Below, piece after piece: positions 1-13,699 of a stretch of 64,000 bases of DNA. Below the pieces are notes generated by a model that saw only the letters and a list, made by a program, of their open reading frames with translations, did no database searches and was not told where the DNA came from. The translations under genes were made by a program, and so were the position numbers. The stretch lies in NCBI GenBank assembly GCA_002189035.1, contig NEEC01000002.1:6223001-6287000 (forward strand). Direction: 5' to 3'. Origin of the DNA: Utricularia gibba. Its lineage: Eukaryota; Streptophyta; Magnoliopsida; Lamiales; Lentibulariaceae. Every line of letters starts with the position of its first letter. The stretch's first letter is position 1.

Positions 1-302
1 TGATTCCACTTCTTTTAAAATTTTTTTTATTGTACCTGCGTGGAGGCTGCATCTTTCTTAAAGCAAAGGACCACGACTTCACCTGAACTTCTTGGCAAAG
101 ACAGTAGTTTAAAATCAGTAGCCAGAATCAAGAGTTTTCTCTTACAAGCAGAAGGCCACTGGTCACGAGTTTTCTAAAGGGTTTAGGATCATCACCGATC
201 ACTTTCAGTAACAGGAACCGTGGATGAAAGATGAATGCTCTATGTGTACCTCAAGCTAAGTCAGGTAGGGGGTGGAGCTCAGGAATGCAGAGAAGTCCTC
301 CC

Positions 303-1889
303 TTATCTCTTGTGCATTCTGATGGATTCAGGGGAGTTTGGTTGCAGTGGCGAAAGAGCCCGTCTTTGCAGTTCGACATCGTTGAACTCAATCTTCTTCA
401 CCTCAGGGCTGGAAATGGCTGGGCTGGATTTACGCTTTCCCTGTTATGGTTTAAAAGGATTTGGTAGTGTTGATTGTTATATGGAGACTAAGGTGTGTGT
501 GCTAGTTGAGTTTATACCTTTCCGGAATTAGGAGCTCCTCTGAGCCAGAGTTATGCTTTTCCCTGTGGCATTTTCTCACTAATCTCTTGATCTCCTCATG
601 TAAGAGGCTGTTTTCTTCAAATAAAACGGCTACCTGATGAAGTATGAACATTAGCTAGAGTATCTTGAGTTTGATGCTTGAATCAAAAGAAATTGTACCT
701 CATCTTCTGCTCTAAGGAGGTTAACTGTTAAGTTATCCTTATCCTTTTCCAGGCTCTTTACATTGGCCACCAGAGCTATGATCTCTCGAGATGAAGGCTT
801 TAAGCTGCCATGAAATAACAATTGTGACCAGAGAGTGAAAATAAGCTACAACAAGTTTTGATATATATCCAGTCATTTGAAACAAGTGCCTTGCTGATAA
901 CTCCAGATATAGATCTCACCTCGTCCATCTGCTTAATAATTCCTTACAAACATCAACACCTCTATGTGCTTCCAAAAAGTTATGTGCCGCTGATGTTCTT
1001 TCCTCACTGCTAGACATGGTTGTCAGTAGCGAGTCCAGAAGTATTTTTTCTTCTTGCATCCCGTGGCTAGAAACATCAAGCTGTATTCATAACATTACAA
1101 TGGTTTTAAGCCCCCAACTCCAAATGCATGCATACCTATACGCAGTAGGAGCTTTTTGTGGATGCACAGAATTTTAGAAAGACATCTGGAGAGATACTAC
1201 AGGATGCACAACAATGAACCCAAAATCTGACCCACAATAAAAGAAACCATGTTTCAGGGTTTATGGAGCTGCCACCAAATGAAACCAAGCCAGATTTAAC
1301 GTGCCAAAACTACAAGAATCAAGGGAAAGTTATAAGAGGCCACAGTACCTCTTTGTGCTCAGATTGAAACTTGTAAAACTGTAACTGTTCCTCTAATTTC
1401 TTCTTCTCCTCCTCCAAATGGTGGTTCCTAATATCAGCCTCCTTGGCCCTCTCGTCTGCCTCGTTTGCGAAATCCATCAACGCCTCGCGATCATGGTCGT
1501 ACAAAGAGCACTCCCCTTGCCATTTATTGCACTCCGCCAGTAGATTAGAGCATTCCGTGGCTAATTTCTGGTTTTCCTCCACGAATTTCTTTAAAGCCAA
1601 AGCGTTCATGCTCGCTTCAGCCTACAAGAAAAACGAAACAAAAATCAGTTCCACGTAATGAAAACCAGGTTCAATTTTCCAAAAGAAAGAAAAATACCCT
1701 AGATCGTTCAAGAACTTCTTCCTTCTCCCGGAGTTTCGATTGAAGAGAGAGGTATTGGTGCCGTAGGTTAACATTCTCCGCTTCAACAGCGTGAAATTTA
1801 AGGCACAGAGACTGTGTCGACACCCGTAGGCCCACGGTGTGATCTATCGACTCTCGAATATAATCATCAGTTTCTTGAGGAATGCCCAT
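303..1889 (-). CDS. Small coiled-coil protein of unknown function (6 exons)
   Basis: I do not recognise a function. Six exons can be traced: 1889-1698, 1621-1349, 1080-920, 804-699, 633-518 and about 442-303. The ATG at 1889 opens MGIPQETDDYIRESIDHTVG. The product is almost entirely charged helix with heptad-like Leu/Glu/Lys spacing, such as EEEKKKLEEQLQFYKFQSEH around residues 125-145, so a coiled coil is likely. The last exon encodes a basic, Ser/Pro-rich tail (RKSSPAISSPEVKK, then SPLQPNSPESIRMHKR). No signal peptide or membrane segment is visible. The first five exons join in phase. The join into the last exon (518 to about 442) is one base out of phase with the tail that looks conserved; see findings. 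A cytoskeletal or scaffold role would be a guess. Confidence 0.7.
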
Positions 1890-2957
1890 TTCAAACTATC
1901 GCTGCAACTCTCGAAACAATAGAAAGCGAAAACTTTTACAATCCCGACATCATATGTCGCAGCCGTGCCGGAACAAAAATACCTGAGCGGCCGCGGTGGC
2001 GTAATTGCAGAACTTCAAGTTCAAAGTTCGAACTCGGAGACGAAGCAGACTCCTAGCCGTTACCAGAATTTTGGAAAAGTAGGTACAGAAAAGCCCTCGA
2101 GTAGTCGATTTCCTCTGCCTCGCAGGCACACCGTATGCGAGAAATAAAACCCCGTCAGCCAATGACTCTTCCCCACGTCGCCCAACGTATCTTACAAATA
2201 AATAAATAAATATATTCATTTTTTCTCACAATATCGGATTTTTACATAGACCAGTTTTATAAGTAATACCTTCTTAAACTTAGTATATATAGGTATAGGT
2301 ACATGGATTCATCAAGATGTATCCATTTTTGTTTGTTTTTTATAAATATTTTAATTTTAATTAAAAAACAAATAAATAAAATTGAAACGATAAACGATGA
2401 TTATTAAAAATGATATACAACAACAATAATTGATGAATAATTATCAAGTAATCTAAATAAAGATGTACGAAAACATGATAAAATTAAATAAATAGAATAA
2501 GATTTTGATTAAAATAAATAAATAATTTTATTTATTATTGAAATTAAAAAAAAAACATCCACGGCATATTATTGGGCATACGCAACCACCCGGTGTGTGT
2601 GAATCACCGATTCATTTCCCAGGTTACACTAACATTTGCAACAAAAAAGGTGGTAAATTCATAAAGAAAGATGTAAGAAAAAAAAATCTGAATTTTGGAC
2701 TTCACTATGGAAATTAAATTTCAAACCAGAATAAATAAAGATTAAACACACATTTGCATTTAGAGGACAAAAGGAGCACGATCGAGACGAGGCATCGTAC
2801 TTGCAACTCATAGCTTCTACTTGGACTACGCCAGTTAGGAAAACGGAACTGCAGTGAACCAGATATCAGCATTTATCCAGCAAACACATGCCTCTGATCA
2901 CAGTTATGAAGCAGTGGAGTTCCCATATGGATTACCTGAACATGATGATCAGCTGGG

Positions 2958-5900
2958 TCATTGGTGGGCATCCTTTTGCGGGCAACTATGAACATTAAGA
3001 TCATCTTCGGCACTGCGAATCCGTTTTGAGGCACGTTGTTCATCCAAGAGTCCGTCTCCCCCATTTTGATGGAATCCTGTTATGCACCTCCTTTTCAAAA
3101 CTTGCTGTTCGTCTGAAGTGGAGGAAGTGATGTACCCAACAGGGGAAATGAGACTGGCTTCAAGCTGGTTGTTTCTTGACAAGACTTGGGCGGGTTATCA
3201 TGGTAACTGTCGGTCTGTTGGGCACTGAGCATCTCTGGACAAAAGGCAAAATGGAGAGGAGAGGTTAGTGGCAACTAGAAAAGCATAGGGGTCCAAGGTA
3301 GTTCTTGGTTGGAGCTTTTCATTTTCAGAGTATGCTTAGTATATGCAACCAGATGCTGAAGGAGATGACCCTGTGCCATTCAGTGAATTTACGCGATCAT
3401 CTTCCAGCAGAAAATCTCCAGAGGAATTAGGGTCGGAAGTAGCAGGAGCGAGATCATTTAACTGCTGGGGAAAAGGTTCCGTACGTCTTCTGAAATTAAG
3501 CATTCATCATCAGCCTGTGACATGCAGCATGGCAAGAAATCTCAACCATCACACGAGATTAAAGAAGATACTGATTAGAAGAATATTTCCCTCATAAATG
3601 AGGAAGGTTTCACATAAATACCTCTGGAAGAATTGGAGGCCTTTTAATCTCTTCAACTGATAATCTATTCCCAAATGCACCCCAAGCTGAACCATCAAAA
3701 GCGTGTGGACCGATTGTTGGCTGAAGCAAATCGCACAATACCAATCCTGAAGTTCGGGTGGATTGGTTGATTTTTGATGGCGATGGTAGTAGCGTCATCT
3801 CAATTCCTTGCCCAGCCTGGTTAAACGCCCCTCATCCCTCCAACAATGGGAATTTGATGGATCCATGGCATCATTTTGATATCGATGAGAAGACTGCAAC
3901 TCTTCAGAGCTGTGCTCCTTTCCATCACCAGGAGAAAGATTATCATGATTACTGTTGATGAGACTGCTAATTAACCTTTCAATATGGGTTCGTTTCATAG
4001 AAGCTTCCTCGGGAGGGAACCAATCAGATTGGAGCTGAAAATATAGGCAATTTAGAATTCTGTTGTGCATACCAGCCAAGGTGAAAACTATTCGACAATA
4101 GAATCTGAAAAAAATTAGGATAACTGAATTCAAGAGAGAAAGTAAAGGGCATGTGAAGTATATGATGCACAGGTAATTCAAGATCTAGTATTCTGTGGGT
4201 AACATTATATATAGAACACCTAGAATCAACCCTCCATTGCATGAAGCTGGGGCTTTTAATAAAAAAACAAAAGGGTAGAAACAGAAATTCTACAAGCTAA
4301 AATCGGAATACTCACAAATTTCGAGCATGCTGTGACATTGTAAATACTGAAGTTAGGAGGAACTCCTTCCAGAAAAAGCTCTACATAATGAAGCAAAAAA
4401 AGGCCACAATCGTATGCATTCTGCTGCTGAGGTAACTGTGTTGTCCAAAAACAGAAGTTAGAAATCAGTAGGGTGATGACCTTTACTCATTCTTCACTTA
4501 CAAGAAGGCATTTAAAAATTGTAGTATAATTACCTCAAGGGATACGAATTTAAGGTTTCTGAATTTAGAATCGACATCATCACACAATTCACCATGCCTT
4601 TCTTTCCATTCCTCCAACAAGTAACTGAAAATTAGATAATAGCAAAAAGTACCCAAGGTTTAAAAAATAGAAGCATACAATACAGTATGAGACACAAGAA
4701 TGAAAACAACAATTGGGGGAGATATAAATGACAATGTCAGTACCCCCATGATTATACAGTAAACAAAAGCAATCACAAAGAATACCTACGATGGCATAAA
4801 AGTCACACGATCACATGACACAAACTGACAATTTCTTGATATGCAACAGAAGTATCCTTATCAAGTGTGACTTTCTAGCCATTGAACACAACATTTACCT
4901 CTGAAAAAGATCTTTGAGGCCAGCATGAGTTCCTCTCAGTGAGTCCATATGCAGAATACAAGGCACCCTTGGAGATTTATTGCCTTCAGAATCTGGAAAG
5001 TAAAGAGCATCAGCGCCTGTCATTATTATTAAAATGTGAATGGATCAAAGAGTTACTTGCCTGTGTAGTTGGAAACTTCAGCAAAGTAGCATATTACTAT
5101 AAGACTCCAGTGATAACTGCACTCCACAACAGCATAGATTTAATAAGAAGAAATCAAAACTTTGCGTTTTGTAAATTTTATGGTTTCTTACACATAATTA
5201 ACAGGAATAAATATGAAGTCCTTCTCATCTAGTTTCACTTTTCTGGTCCATTTACGAACACGCAGGAAAGCTGCCCTCCCATCAAGAACACTTGATGGAT
5301 CTTTGTCCACATCAGCGAGCTTCCGAAAAAAGAAACTGTTGAAAAAGTGGAACTTCATCTTTTGCTCAGTATTTTGCTTAGTCTTCAGATACCTGTTACA
5401 AGGTTGATGGTGATCTAAGCCGAGTAGAAGAATTAAAAGAAATTCACGCTTTGAAAAATAGTAAAATTTACACAAATCTTGAGTTAAATAAAATGAGACA
5501 CCAAGGTGAAAATAAAGGTAAGTGAATAAAAAGAATTATACTGAGCACCCTTTCAAGGAAGAGAAAGGAAAGCATTCTCCCATACTCAGACACCTAAAGG
5601 TAAAAAAACCTTAAAACTCAGCAAGCGTACCATTTCTCTAAGAAAGATCCACAACCCTAAATCAGAACTTTGTTAGCACTTAGCATCCATTCTCTGACTA
5701 GTGAAGGATAACATAATGTAATCCTAAACAAACGTCAAGTACAGAATAACAGAAGGCAAATACTTGAAAAGCTAAAAATGATACTGCTTTATCACAAAAG
5801 CTTACTTGATGTAAAAATCTATGATTGTATCATTTAGAAATGTATCCGGCAATAAGACTTCTACATCTCTTTTGCTTATGGAGACAGCATCTGGATCACC

Positions 5901-8491
5901 TTGTGGATAAATAACTTCTTCAAAAGGATCATCAAAACTGTAGTTTAGAGTAGTTTTCAGTTCAGCAGCACCCAAAACGAATAAAAAAATAAGAATAATA
6001 TCTGCATAATAAATACTTTCCAACTAAAAAGTATGAGTCTTTTAGAGTTGTTCGAATGTTACATAATGTCATCAGAAAATTTTTAACCAAGAGAAACATC
6101 TACACACTCAAGATTTCACTCACTTGGGGAAATACGTTCTTGTCAGAAAAGGATGATTCTGCTCAGGCAAGGCTGGCTGGTCCATTCCAGTGCTTCAGAT
6201 TGACAAGCAAACAGCATTAGGATAACAAGAACCCAGAATACTCCGCAACCACAGCTCATCAAACATAAACAGATCAAGCATGTATGTGAACTTACTCTAG
6301 AATGACGTTCCATAGGGCTCTATATTTCTCATCAAGAGACTCAATTGCTTCCAGCTTTTCGTACCAGTCAATGTCAGCAGCAGGAAAAACCAATTCTTGA
6401 ATCCCTGATGCTGAAAGTAGTATAGCAGATACCATATCAATTTAAAGGAGGGAACTAGCATCTAACATAAGAAGTTGGTGTGCAGACTCAAGCAAGTCAT
6501 TGCACTGTCAAAGTTAAGTTGACTGGTAATACATCTATAACAGCCGGGAAGTTGGCTTCCTATAAAATGCAATATAAATATTTTCTTGGCAGAAATTGGA
6601 ATCATACAGCATGGCAAACGCGTATGAAGAAAATGAAATTATAAAATATTTTTCAAAGCATAAAAGTGGACCGATTCAGCTAAATATGCTACTATTTGCA
6701 AACCCAAAACGAAATGAAGGGCTGAAATCTCAAATTCCCACACCAACTATAGTATCTCTAGAGCATAAAACTTCACATGAAAAGAAAAGTAGGCTCTTAA
6801 AAAGCAGCATCAATTCAAAGAAAGCAATGGCCTTTATACTGCACAAAGAGGCTACGGAAACCAGCAGAAAAACAGCAAAGACGACACCCTAAAGTGACTG
6901 GATGCAAAACAAACCTGATGAACTGTCATCACCACTATCCTTAGCTTCATCTTTCAATATAAAAGAGATAGTAATGGTGCCTATCTTGAACTGAAAATAT
7001 CACTAATGAAAATCAATTTCGAATTAATTTAATGTGCAATATTATTGGAGAGGACTCCAGCTTATGTTGGTTGTCTTACACGAGCACTCCATTGAGACTC
7101 TATTTTGACGATATCTTCTATATCCAATGCAATACGCAATGTCTGCCCATCTTCATATGTATCTTTACTCCATACTTCAACACGAATGCTTGAGAAGCTC
7201 ACTCTTGAGTCCGTATAATGCTTTCCACAATAAGATACATAATCAGGATCGAATGCCACTTCTTCCCCTTCCCCACCCTGCTAAAAGAATGGCCATTAGG
7301 AAATTAGCAGGCTAAAAAAAACCGCTATTTTAAAAGAAGCCACAAGGAAGCATGTAAGAAAACGACTATCAAAAGTATCTGTGTTATATAAGACATAGGA
7401 GAAGTGATGGATATACCAAATTAAAGTCACCGGCACAATCATCAGAGGGTCGCTCATCACAAGAAGCTGAAAAAGAAAAGATAATGTAATGCTAGCACAC
7501 TGATTCAAACTATTGCAAGCCCACCAAACACATCTTCAACATAGCAGAATAAAGAAAGAAAATATAGGATGAAGCAACACTGAGAATAACTTTGGTGAGC
7601 CAAACCATTATTTGCTTCCACATCAGAGAGAATTCTCCCACTCACGGTCACATCAGCATCAGAAGCCAGCCGAAACGACTTATCCTGGAAATTGATTGAA
7701 AATACTCATGATGCGTGCTAAGATGATATAAAGAACATGTACACATATATTAAGGAAGCAGTTAAAGTGGTTTTATTCACCACATCATGCACTGGATCAG
7801 AAGCGCCACCCAAGTTAACAATGGCACTCTTCATTGCAATCATATTACATTTCATTTCAGAACAGCCATCGTAAAATCTGTGGTCAGTCTGGTAGAGATA
7901 ACTAAGTGTTAAGCCTTACCTTATCAAAATCATCAGCGTCTAAGGTGTCTAATTTGGAGGCATTATCACAACCAGATTCAGTGTAAGCATATCGGAACAA
8001 CTCAATAGTCCAACGCTATTCTTCTCGGGGTAACATCAATTCTTGTAGCTAGAAAAAAAAATTATAATTATTTTTCTCTTAAAACCACGCCATCGATATT
8101 GCAATATATGCAGGAAGCTTCAACAGCGCAATAAACCATATCAAAACCCTGTTGTTTCGGCAAAAGTTTGCTTTCAAATTTCAACCTATGAAAGCGAGCT
8201 GATGAGGAAAGACCATTTCAAACTTTGAAACCAGTAATCAAATGATTTGCAACTAGTAAACTTATGCTGCGTCCCTCACCGTTTCTGAAAATAAAACAGA
8301 ACACAACGGGACGCAGAGTCGTAAACCAGATCTCGCATCCACAATCTAAAAAACCTTTTGAAACTTATTAACAAAGAATGATCGTGAAAAGTCTCCTTAC
8401 GATGGAGGGAATGCTGACAGTCATGGTCCGAATTCATACTTCTGAAGGGCGCTTCGCTCATCTCATCTTCTTTGATATCAAACAGTTCCAT
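2958..8491 (-). CDS. ULP2-type SUMO protease (Ulp1/C48 cysteine protease), multi-exon
   Basis: Predicted SUMO isopeptidase of the plant ULP2-like group (Arabidopsis SPF1/SPF2), removing SUMO from nuclear proteins. The ATG at 8491 follows an in-frame stop. Family landmarks read from the minus strand are YPQGDPDAVSISKRDVEVLLPDTFLNDTIIDFYIK (in pieces, about 5925-5805), FFNSFFFRKL near 5345, then the catalytic core. The His of YHWSLIVIC is at 5110-5112, the Asp of HMDSLRGTH at 4943-4945, and the nucleophile Cys of NAYDCGLFLLHY at 4406-4408, so the triad is complete. The usual CHPGEV after the His motif reads CYFAEV here. The C-terminal tail is acidic/basic and ends KDAHQ at 2958. One intron (4993-5060) has a GC donor. 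Near 3828-3831 the frame shifts by one base at a C run, after the catalytic domain; see findings. Exact N-terminal exon borders were not all resolved. Confidence 0.85.
3828..3831. other. Probable one-base contraction of a C run in the ULP2 gene
   Basis: On the minus strand the exon reads WRDEG and then, one frame over, AFNQAGQGIEMTLLPSP. The frames meet at a run of four G (CCCC on the plus strand). A fifth G joins both halves. No intron fits between them. Confidence 0.6.
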
Positions 8492-8639
8492 CTTCGAACC
8501 GCAAGATTAAGAACAGATCATCACACTAGATGGGAGCAAAATTTTTTGGGAAGCCCAAATTTAGGGTTTGAACTCCCCCCAAATTTTGGGAAATTTTGGA
8601 GGCAACGCGACATGAACACTTGGGAGTAGGGATTCTTTT

Positions 8640-9200
8640 ATTTTATTAGCTTTTCAAAACAAAACATAAAAAATTAATATTTTATAGGTTTATTTTTAAA
8701 ATAACTAAAATGGTTTATAAAATCATTCTAAAAAATAGTTAATTAATTAAAATCACTTCTAAAATATATAATTATTCTACAAATCTCATTATATATACAT
8801 AAAATATAGAATAATTGTATTAATGAATAATATTTTTTACCGGTAAAAAATTGTATTTATATCTCTCTTTTTCCATGATTTTTTTATAATAAATTAAATA
8901 ATGCAAATTTAGAGAATAATTATGACTTATGTCTGATTTTTTTAAAAGATACATTTTATTGAGCATCTTTAAAAAAATGCATTTTCTTGAGTGCATTTGA
9001 TAGATAGTTTGAATTTATGAATTTAAATTTAAAATATATTTAATAGATGAATTTAACTATATTAAATAACCATGTACTAAATTTAATATAATTTTTTTTG
9101 AATATTTTGATTTAAAACTTCTTATTAAATTATCATATTAAATAAAACTCTATAAAATCAACCTAAAAATATTTATTAATCACCTCCTTTATATTCTACT
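8640..9200. other. AT-rich intergenic DNA
   Basis: Very AT-rich spacer between the divergent ULP2 and CTR1-like genes. I see no ORF with coding character and no clear terminal repeats. From about 9200 to 9863 the base composition rises and the sequence probably holds the promoter and 5' leader of the CTR1-like kinase. Confidence 0.5.
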
Positions 9201-9863
9201 TATCGTAGCACAATGCTATGTGGACCCCATGAAGCTCTTCTTTTTTCGGTAATTTTGATTTTTTTTTTTTTTTACTCTTTACTTCATTTTGGGACAAAAA
9301 TAACGGTAGACCGGCAGGTTACAAATGGGGCGATTGCAATTTGGTCGTCCGTTGGTTGGGCTCAGCGGCCAGCGCAGGTTAGCGGGATATGTTAAAAATT
9401 CAATCTTGTTCATCGCTCCTCTCTGAGAACACGACAGCTTCCTCATCTTCTTCTGTACTGCGAGGGAATATCGTTATTTTCCTGTGCTTTTTTCACGTGG
9501 GAGATGGTCGTCTTGCTTTCAAGTGCCGTCTGATACAAGCGTGCTTTGATGGGCTGTTCTGTCGTGGATAAAAGCTCATCCCAAAGTCGGATACTGTTTA
9601 TGTGAGATACGGAGTAGTGGGTTGTTGATGGAGTTGGGTTCCTTCTCTGTCTTTTGTTAGTATGAGGATTCACTCTATGTGGGGGTGAAGTGAACTGGGT
9701 TTTCTAGAGCTTTGGGTGTCATCGGAACTTCGTTCTGGTTGTATTTTCCGGCATTTCCGTGGAGCGGAGGCGGTGGTTTAGGCTATCTTTTTGGTTGCTT
9801 AAACCGTGAGAAAAGGTGACAGATCGGGTAAACTTTGGGTTGCGTGTATTGTGTGAATAAAGC

Positions 9864-12800
9864 ATGCCGCATAAAACCACCTATTTCTTCCCAAGAAATT
9901 CTTCGGACCACAAGTTCAAGGAGTTAGTTGAAGATCACGAGGATAAATTTCTGCTACACGATGTAAAGGCTGCGGAAGTTGAACGTGAAATCAATCGAGG
10001 AGGATTTGCCACGACTTATGGTGGTAATTTTTCTCAAGATGTCACAGGTGACAAGATTCGCCAGAAAAGTTTGAACGAGTTTTCGAAGAGGCTTCCCAAA
10101 TACAAGAAAGAAAAGGCTCCGGCCGACGGTGCAACTGGTAATATTCGGTTGTTCGGAATTGAAGATGAAGTCACTAATACGCAGAAGGATTCTTTGCTCC
10201 GGCGATCGATGGATGCGAGTGAATTCATCCTCGATCAGCCACCCGAAAGGGGCTTTGATGGGCAGGTTCCTGTGGGGAGATTGTCAAGTTGGGGAAGCAC
10301 GAGCAATGGAAGGAGCTTGTTTTCTGATTCAACAGCGAACCGGAATTGTTCTTCATCCTCCACAATTGCGGTGGCTGGAGACAAGAGCAGGGGTTCTAAG
10401 TCAAGTGATGAAATTGGAAGATTTACTGAAAGCTACTGTTTACAGATAATGCTTGCCAAAAGGTTAACAGAAGAAGCAACTCTTGCTTCAGAGCCCCTCC
10501 TTCTGGCCAAAAGTGGAAATCCAGTGTCTTCAGTGGTTGGTAAATCCTCGGATGCTGATAATGTCTCATATCGTTTCTGGGTATGAGTCTTTTTCCCTTG
10601 TCTAAACGTATAGTTTTTTTTTCCATTCAAGGCGCTTATCATCTGTGAACTGATTATATGTTTTTAGTGTAGGTGAACGGTTGTTTGTCATACATCGACA
10701 AAATTTCCGATGGGTTCTATAGCATTTTAGGTATGAACCCACATCTATGGTTAATGTCCAATAACTTGGAGGAAGGTAAAAAGATGCCTCCTTTAACTTC
10801 ACTAAGAGAAATGGCTCCTGCTGATTCTTCACTGGAGGTGACTATTGTTGATCGGTTTGAGGACGTGAAGCTTCGAGAACTTGAAGATAGAGCTCACGTG
10901 ATGCATACATCCCTAGGGAGTACACTTAGTCTAGCTGAGAAACTTGGCAGGCTTGTTGCTGTTTCTATGGGGTATGGCTACACTCTTCGCATGAATTGAG
11001 ATGCTTTATATGGCTTCCTGTATTAATTTTGATTCATATTTAAGGGGTCCATTTCCTGAAGAACAAGGTGAACTTAATTCATGCTGGAAACTGATTAGCC
11101 AGCAGTTGAAGTATTTGCACAATTGTGTTGTGGTCCCAATTGGTAGCCTGTCCACTGGACTTTGCAGGCACCGTGCTCTACTTTTTAAGGTGAACGGATA
11201 ATCTCATTTTAGCCTGTCATTGGAAATGAAAAGTTTTGAAATAAAACTATGTTTATTGGCTTTGTTGGTCAAGCTATCTCCTCATCGTCGTATAATAACA
11301 GAAAACGTTTTTGTTCAGAGACTAGCTGACCATGTGGGGTTGCCCTGTCGGATTGCTCAAGGATGCAGATATTGCACCTTAGACCATCGAGCTTCATGCT
11401 TGATCAAAGTTAAAGATGAAGGGAAACCTTTCAGGTTGGACAGTTTCCATTCAACCGATTTTCTAATTTTCTTGTATTAGTAGTTACTTATAGATAGACC
11501 ATGTGTTCCTTGATGTTAAAAAATCTGGGTGGAAGTTCTTGGTGTGCTAACATATATTAGAATAATACTGCATAAGTTGACACGTATGCTTCTTCAGGGA
11601 ATTTGTAATTGATCTTGTGGGGAAACCAGGAAATGTATATCCTCCTGATTCATCGATCAATGGTAGTACAGCAGTCTCTGCGCCTTCTCCTTTTCAAATA
11701 TCACGCATAAGGGGGTTCCAGCTAGATGCATTGACGAAGACTGATTTGCAACTCAATTTTGACGGGGTGGGTAGAAGTTCCAAAATTATACAGTCAGGTA
11801 TTCCTACTTGACATTTCCAAATGTGGGGCTTATTCTGTATACCAAGTTTTTTATTGCCTCTCCATTGTAATTGTTGCTTTTTCCTCCATCTAATGAACTT
11901 TAAAATAATCCAGCTAATCCTGTATTTGTAATGCTTGATCTCATGTTTCTATTCGGATTCATGTTGGGGAGTTTTAAGACCAACCTAAGAAAACTCGTTT
12001 TGTAGGAGACACTGTCTTGAGTCCCAGCAATGGTCAATTAAGTTACTCCAAGCACAAAGACAACTTGAAGACTCACAAAAAGCACACTGGAGCCACTGTT
12101 CCTAGATTTTTAAATCTCATCCCTTCTCTAGAAAAGGATGGGCTTGAGATATCATGGGATGAGCTCAATATCAAGGAACGTGTTGGAGCTGGTAGTTATT
12201 GATTTCTTTTTTCAACCGTGATTTCTTTATGTCTTCTTCATTTCAGCATGTTGAGCTGTAATGTGTTTGGTTGCCTTTTGTTAGGATCCTTTGGCACAGT
12301 GCACAGAGCTGAATGGCATGACTCTGTAAGTATTTTGCAGCTGCTCGTGTACTTTTTCCTTCATTTTCATGGACTCCTTTTAACGTGCAGGACGTAGCTG
12401 TTAAGGTTTTAACTCTCCAAGATTTTCATGATGATCAGTTGAGGGAATTCTTGAGGGAGGTATGGTTGTTACTTGAGGATTGAGTACTTTAATTTTCAAA
12501 CAACAACCACAAAGTTCTTAACCTTATTTGATTCATTTCATTTTATGTCTCATGTTCGTTAAGATTGCCATCATGAAACGTGTTCGTCATCCAAATGTAG
12601 TTCTTTTCATGGGAGCCGTCACAAAACGCCCCCACCTCTCCATTGTAACAGAATATTTGCCACGGTGTGTGAAGCTAGAGACTATCTTCATTTTATGACT
12701 CTTATCTTTGTCTTTAACCTGTCGTTCCTTCCATGGAACAGAGGTAGTCTATTCCAAATCATGCATTCCGCGGCATCTGGTGAAATACTAGACAAGAGGC

Positions 12801-13699
12801 GACGGCTGAGGATGGCATTGGATGTGGTGTGTTTCTTTGACTTCCTTTTCAGTTCATCTATCTATATATCTATCTTCTTTTTCACTTAAGTGCCTTTTGT
12901 TTAGGCAAAGGGTGTCAATTATCTTCACCATCTTGCACCACCTATCGTCCATCGGGACCTTAAGTCACCAAACTTACTGGTGGACAAAAACTGGAGTGTG
13001 AAGGTTAGTTTTCCTCAGCTTTTGGTTTGGAGTTGATGTATTTGTGATCAGTGTTTTTGAAAAGCCTAGTTCAAAAATCAGGTCTGTGATTTCGGCCTAT
13101 CAAGGTTCAAGGAGAGAACTTTTATATCATTGAAGTCGGCTGCTGGAACAGTAAGTTTCCATGTCTCTTATTCTACAGTCGGCACACACCCTGGAAACAT
13201 TTCTTTTCTTCATTTCCAGCCGGAATGGATGGCCCCAGAATTCCTCCGTGGGGAGCCAAGCAATGAGAAATCCGATGTGTTCAGTTTTGGAGTCATTCTG
13301 TGGGAGCTTGTCACCATGCAGCAGCCATGGAATGGACTCAGCCCTGCCCAAGTAAGTTTCCTGTGCTCATTACCCAGTTTTCATTGCCAATCTTTTAACA
13401 CACCTTGCCTGCATCGAACTTGAAGGTAGTGGGAGCCGTTGCTTTCCAGAACAGGAGGCTGACAGTTCCAGATAGCACATCCCATGTATTAGTTTCTCTG
13501 ATGGAATCTTGTTGGGCAGAGTAAGAACGATTCATCTTCTCCCCTCAACTTCTAATATTCATGTTACTGACAAACACAACAATCCCTCTGTTGATTTCGC
13601 AGGGATCCGGCTCAGCGGCCACCCTTCGACGCCATCATCGGCACCCTGAAGACATTACTGAAATCTCCACCGCAGTTGATACAAATGAATGGTCAATAA
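9864..13699 (+). CDS. CTR1-like Raf-type MAPKKK (EDR1/CTR1 domain plus kinase), 816 aa
   Basis: Fifteen exons were traced with GT-AG borders: 9864-10580, 10673-10971, 11045-11189, 11319-11434, 11598-11797, 12006-12191, 12285-12325, 12391-12459, 12564-12664, 12742-12826, 12905-13003, 13082-13150, 13220-13351, 13426-13520 and 13603-13699. They sum to 2451 bases (816 aa plus stop), close to Arabidopsis CTR1. A TAA lies in frame just before the ATG. The middle part is the CTR1/EDR1 regulatory domain, with [14 protein letters not shown] and [18 protein letters not shown]. The C-terminal kinase has GAGSFGTV (split by an intron), VAVKV with the ATP lysine at 12403-12405, HRDLKSPN with the catalytic Asp at 12956-12958, CDFGLSRF and [11 protein letters not shown]1 kinases restrain ethylene signalling at the ER. 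This copy looks more like the CTR1-like paralogue group than CTR1 itself, so an ethylene role is inferred. Confidence 0.93.
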
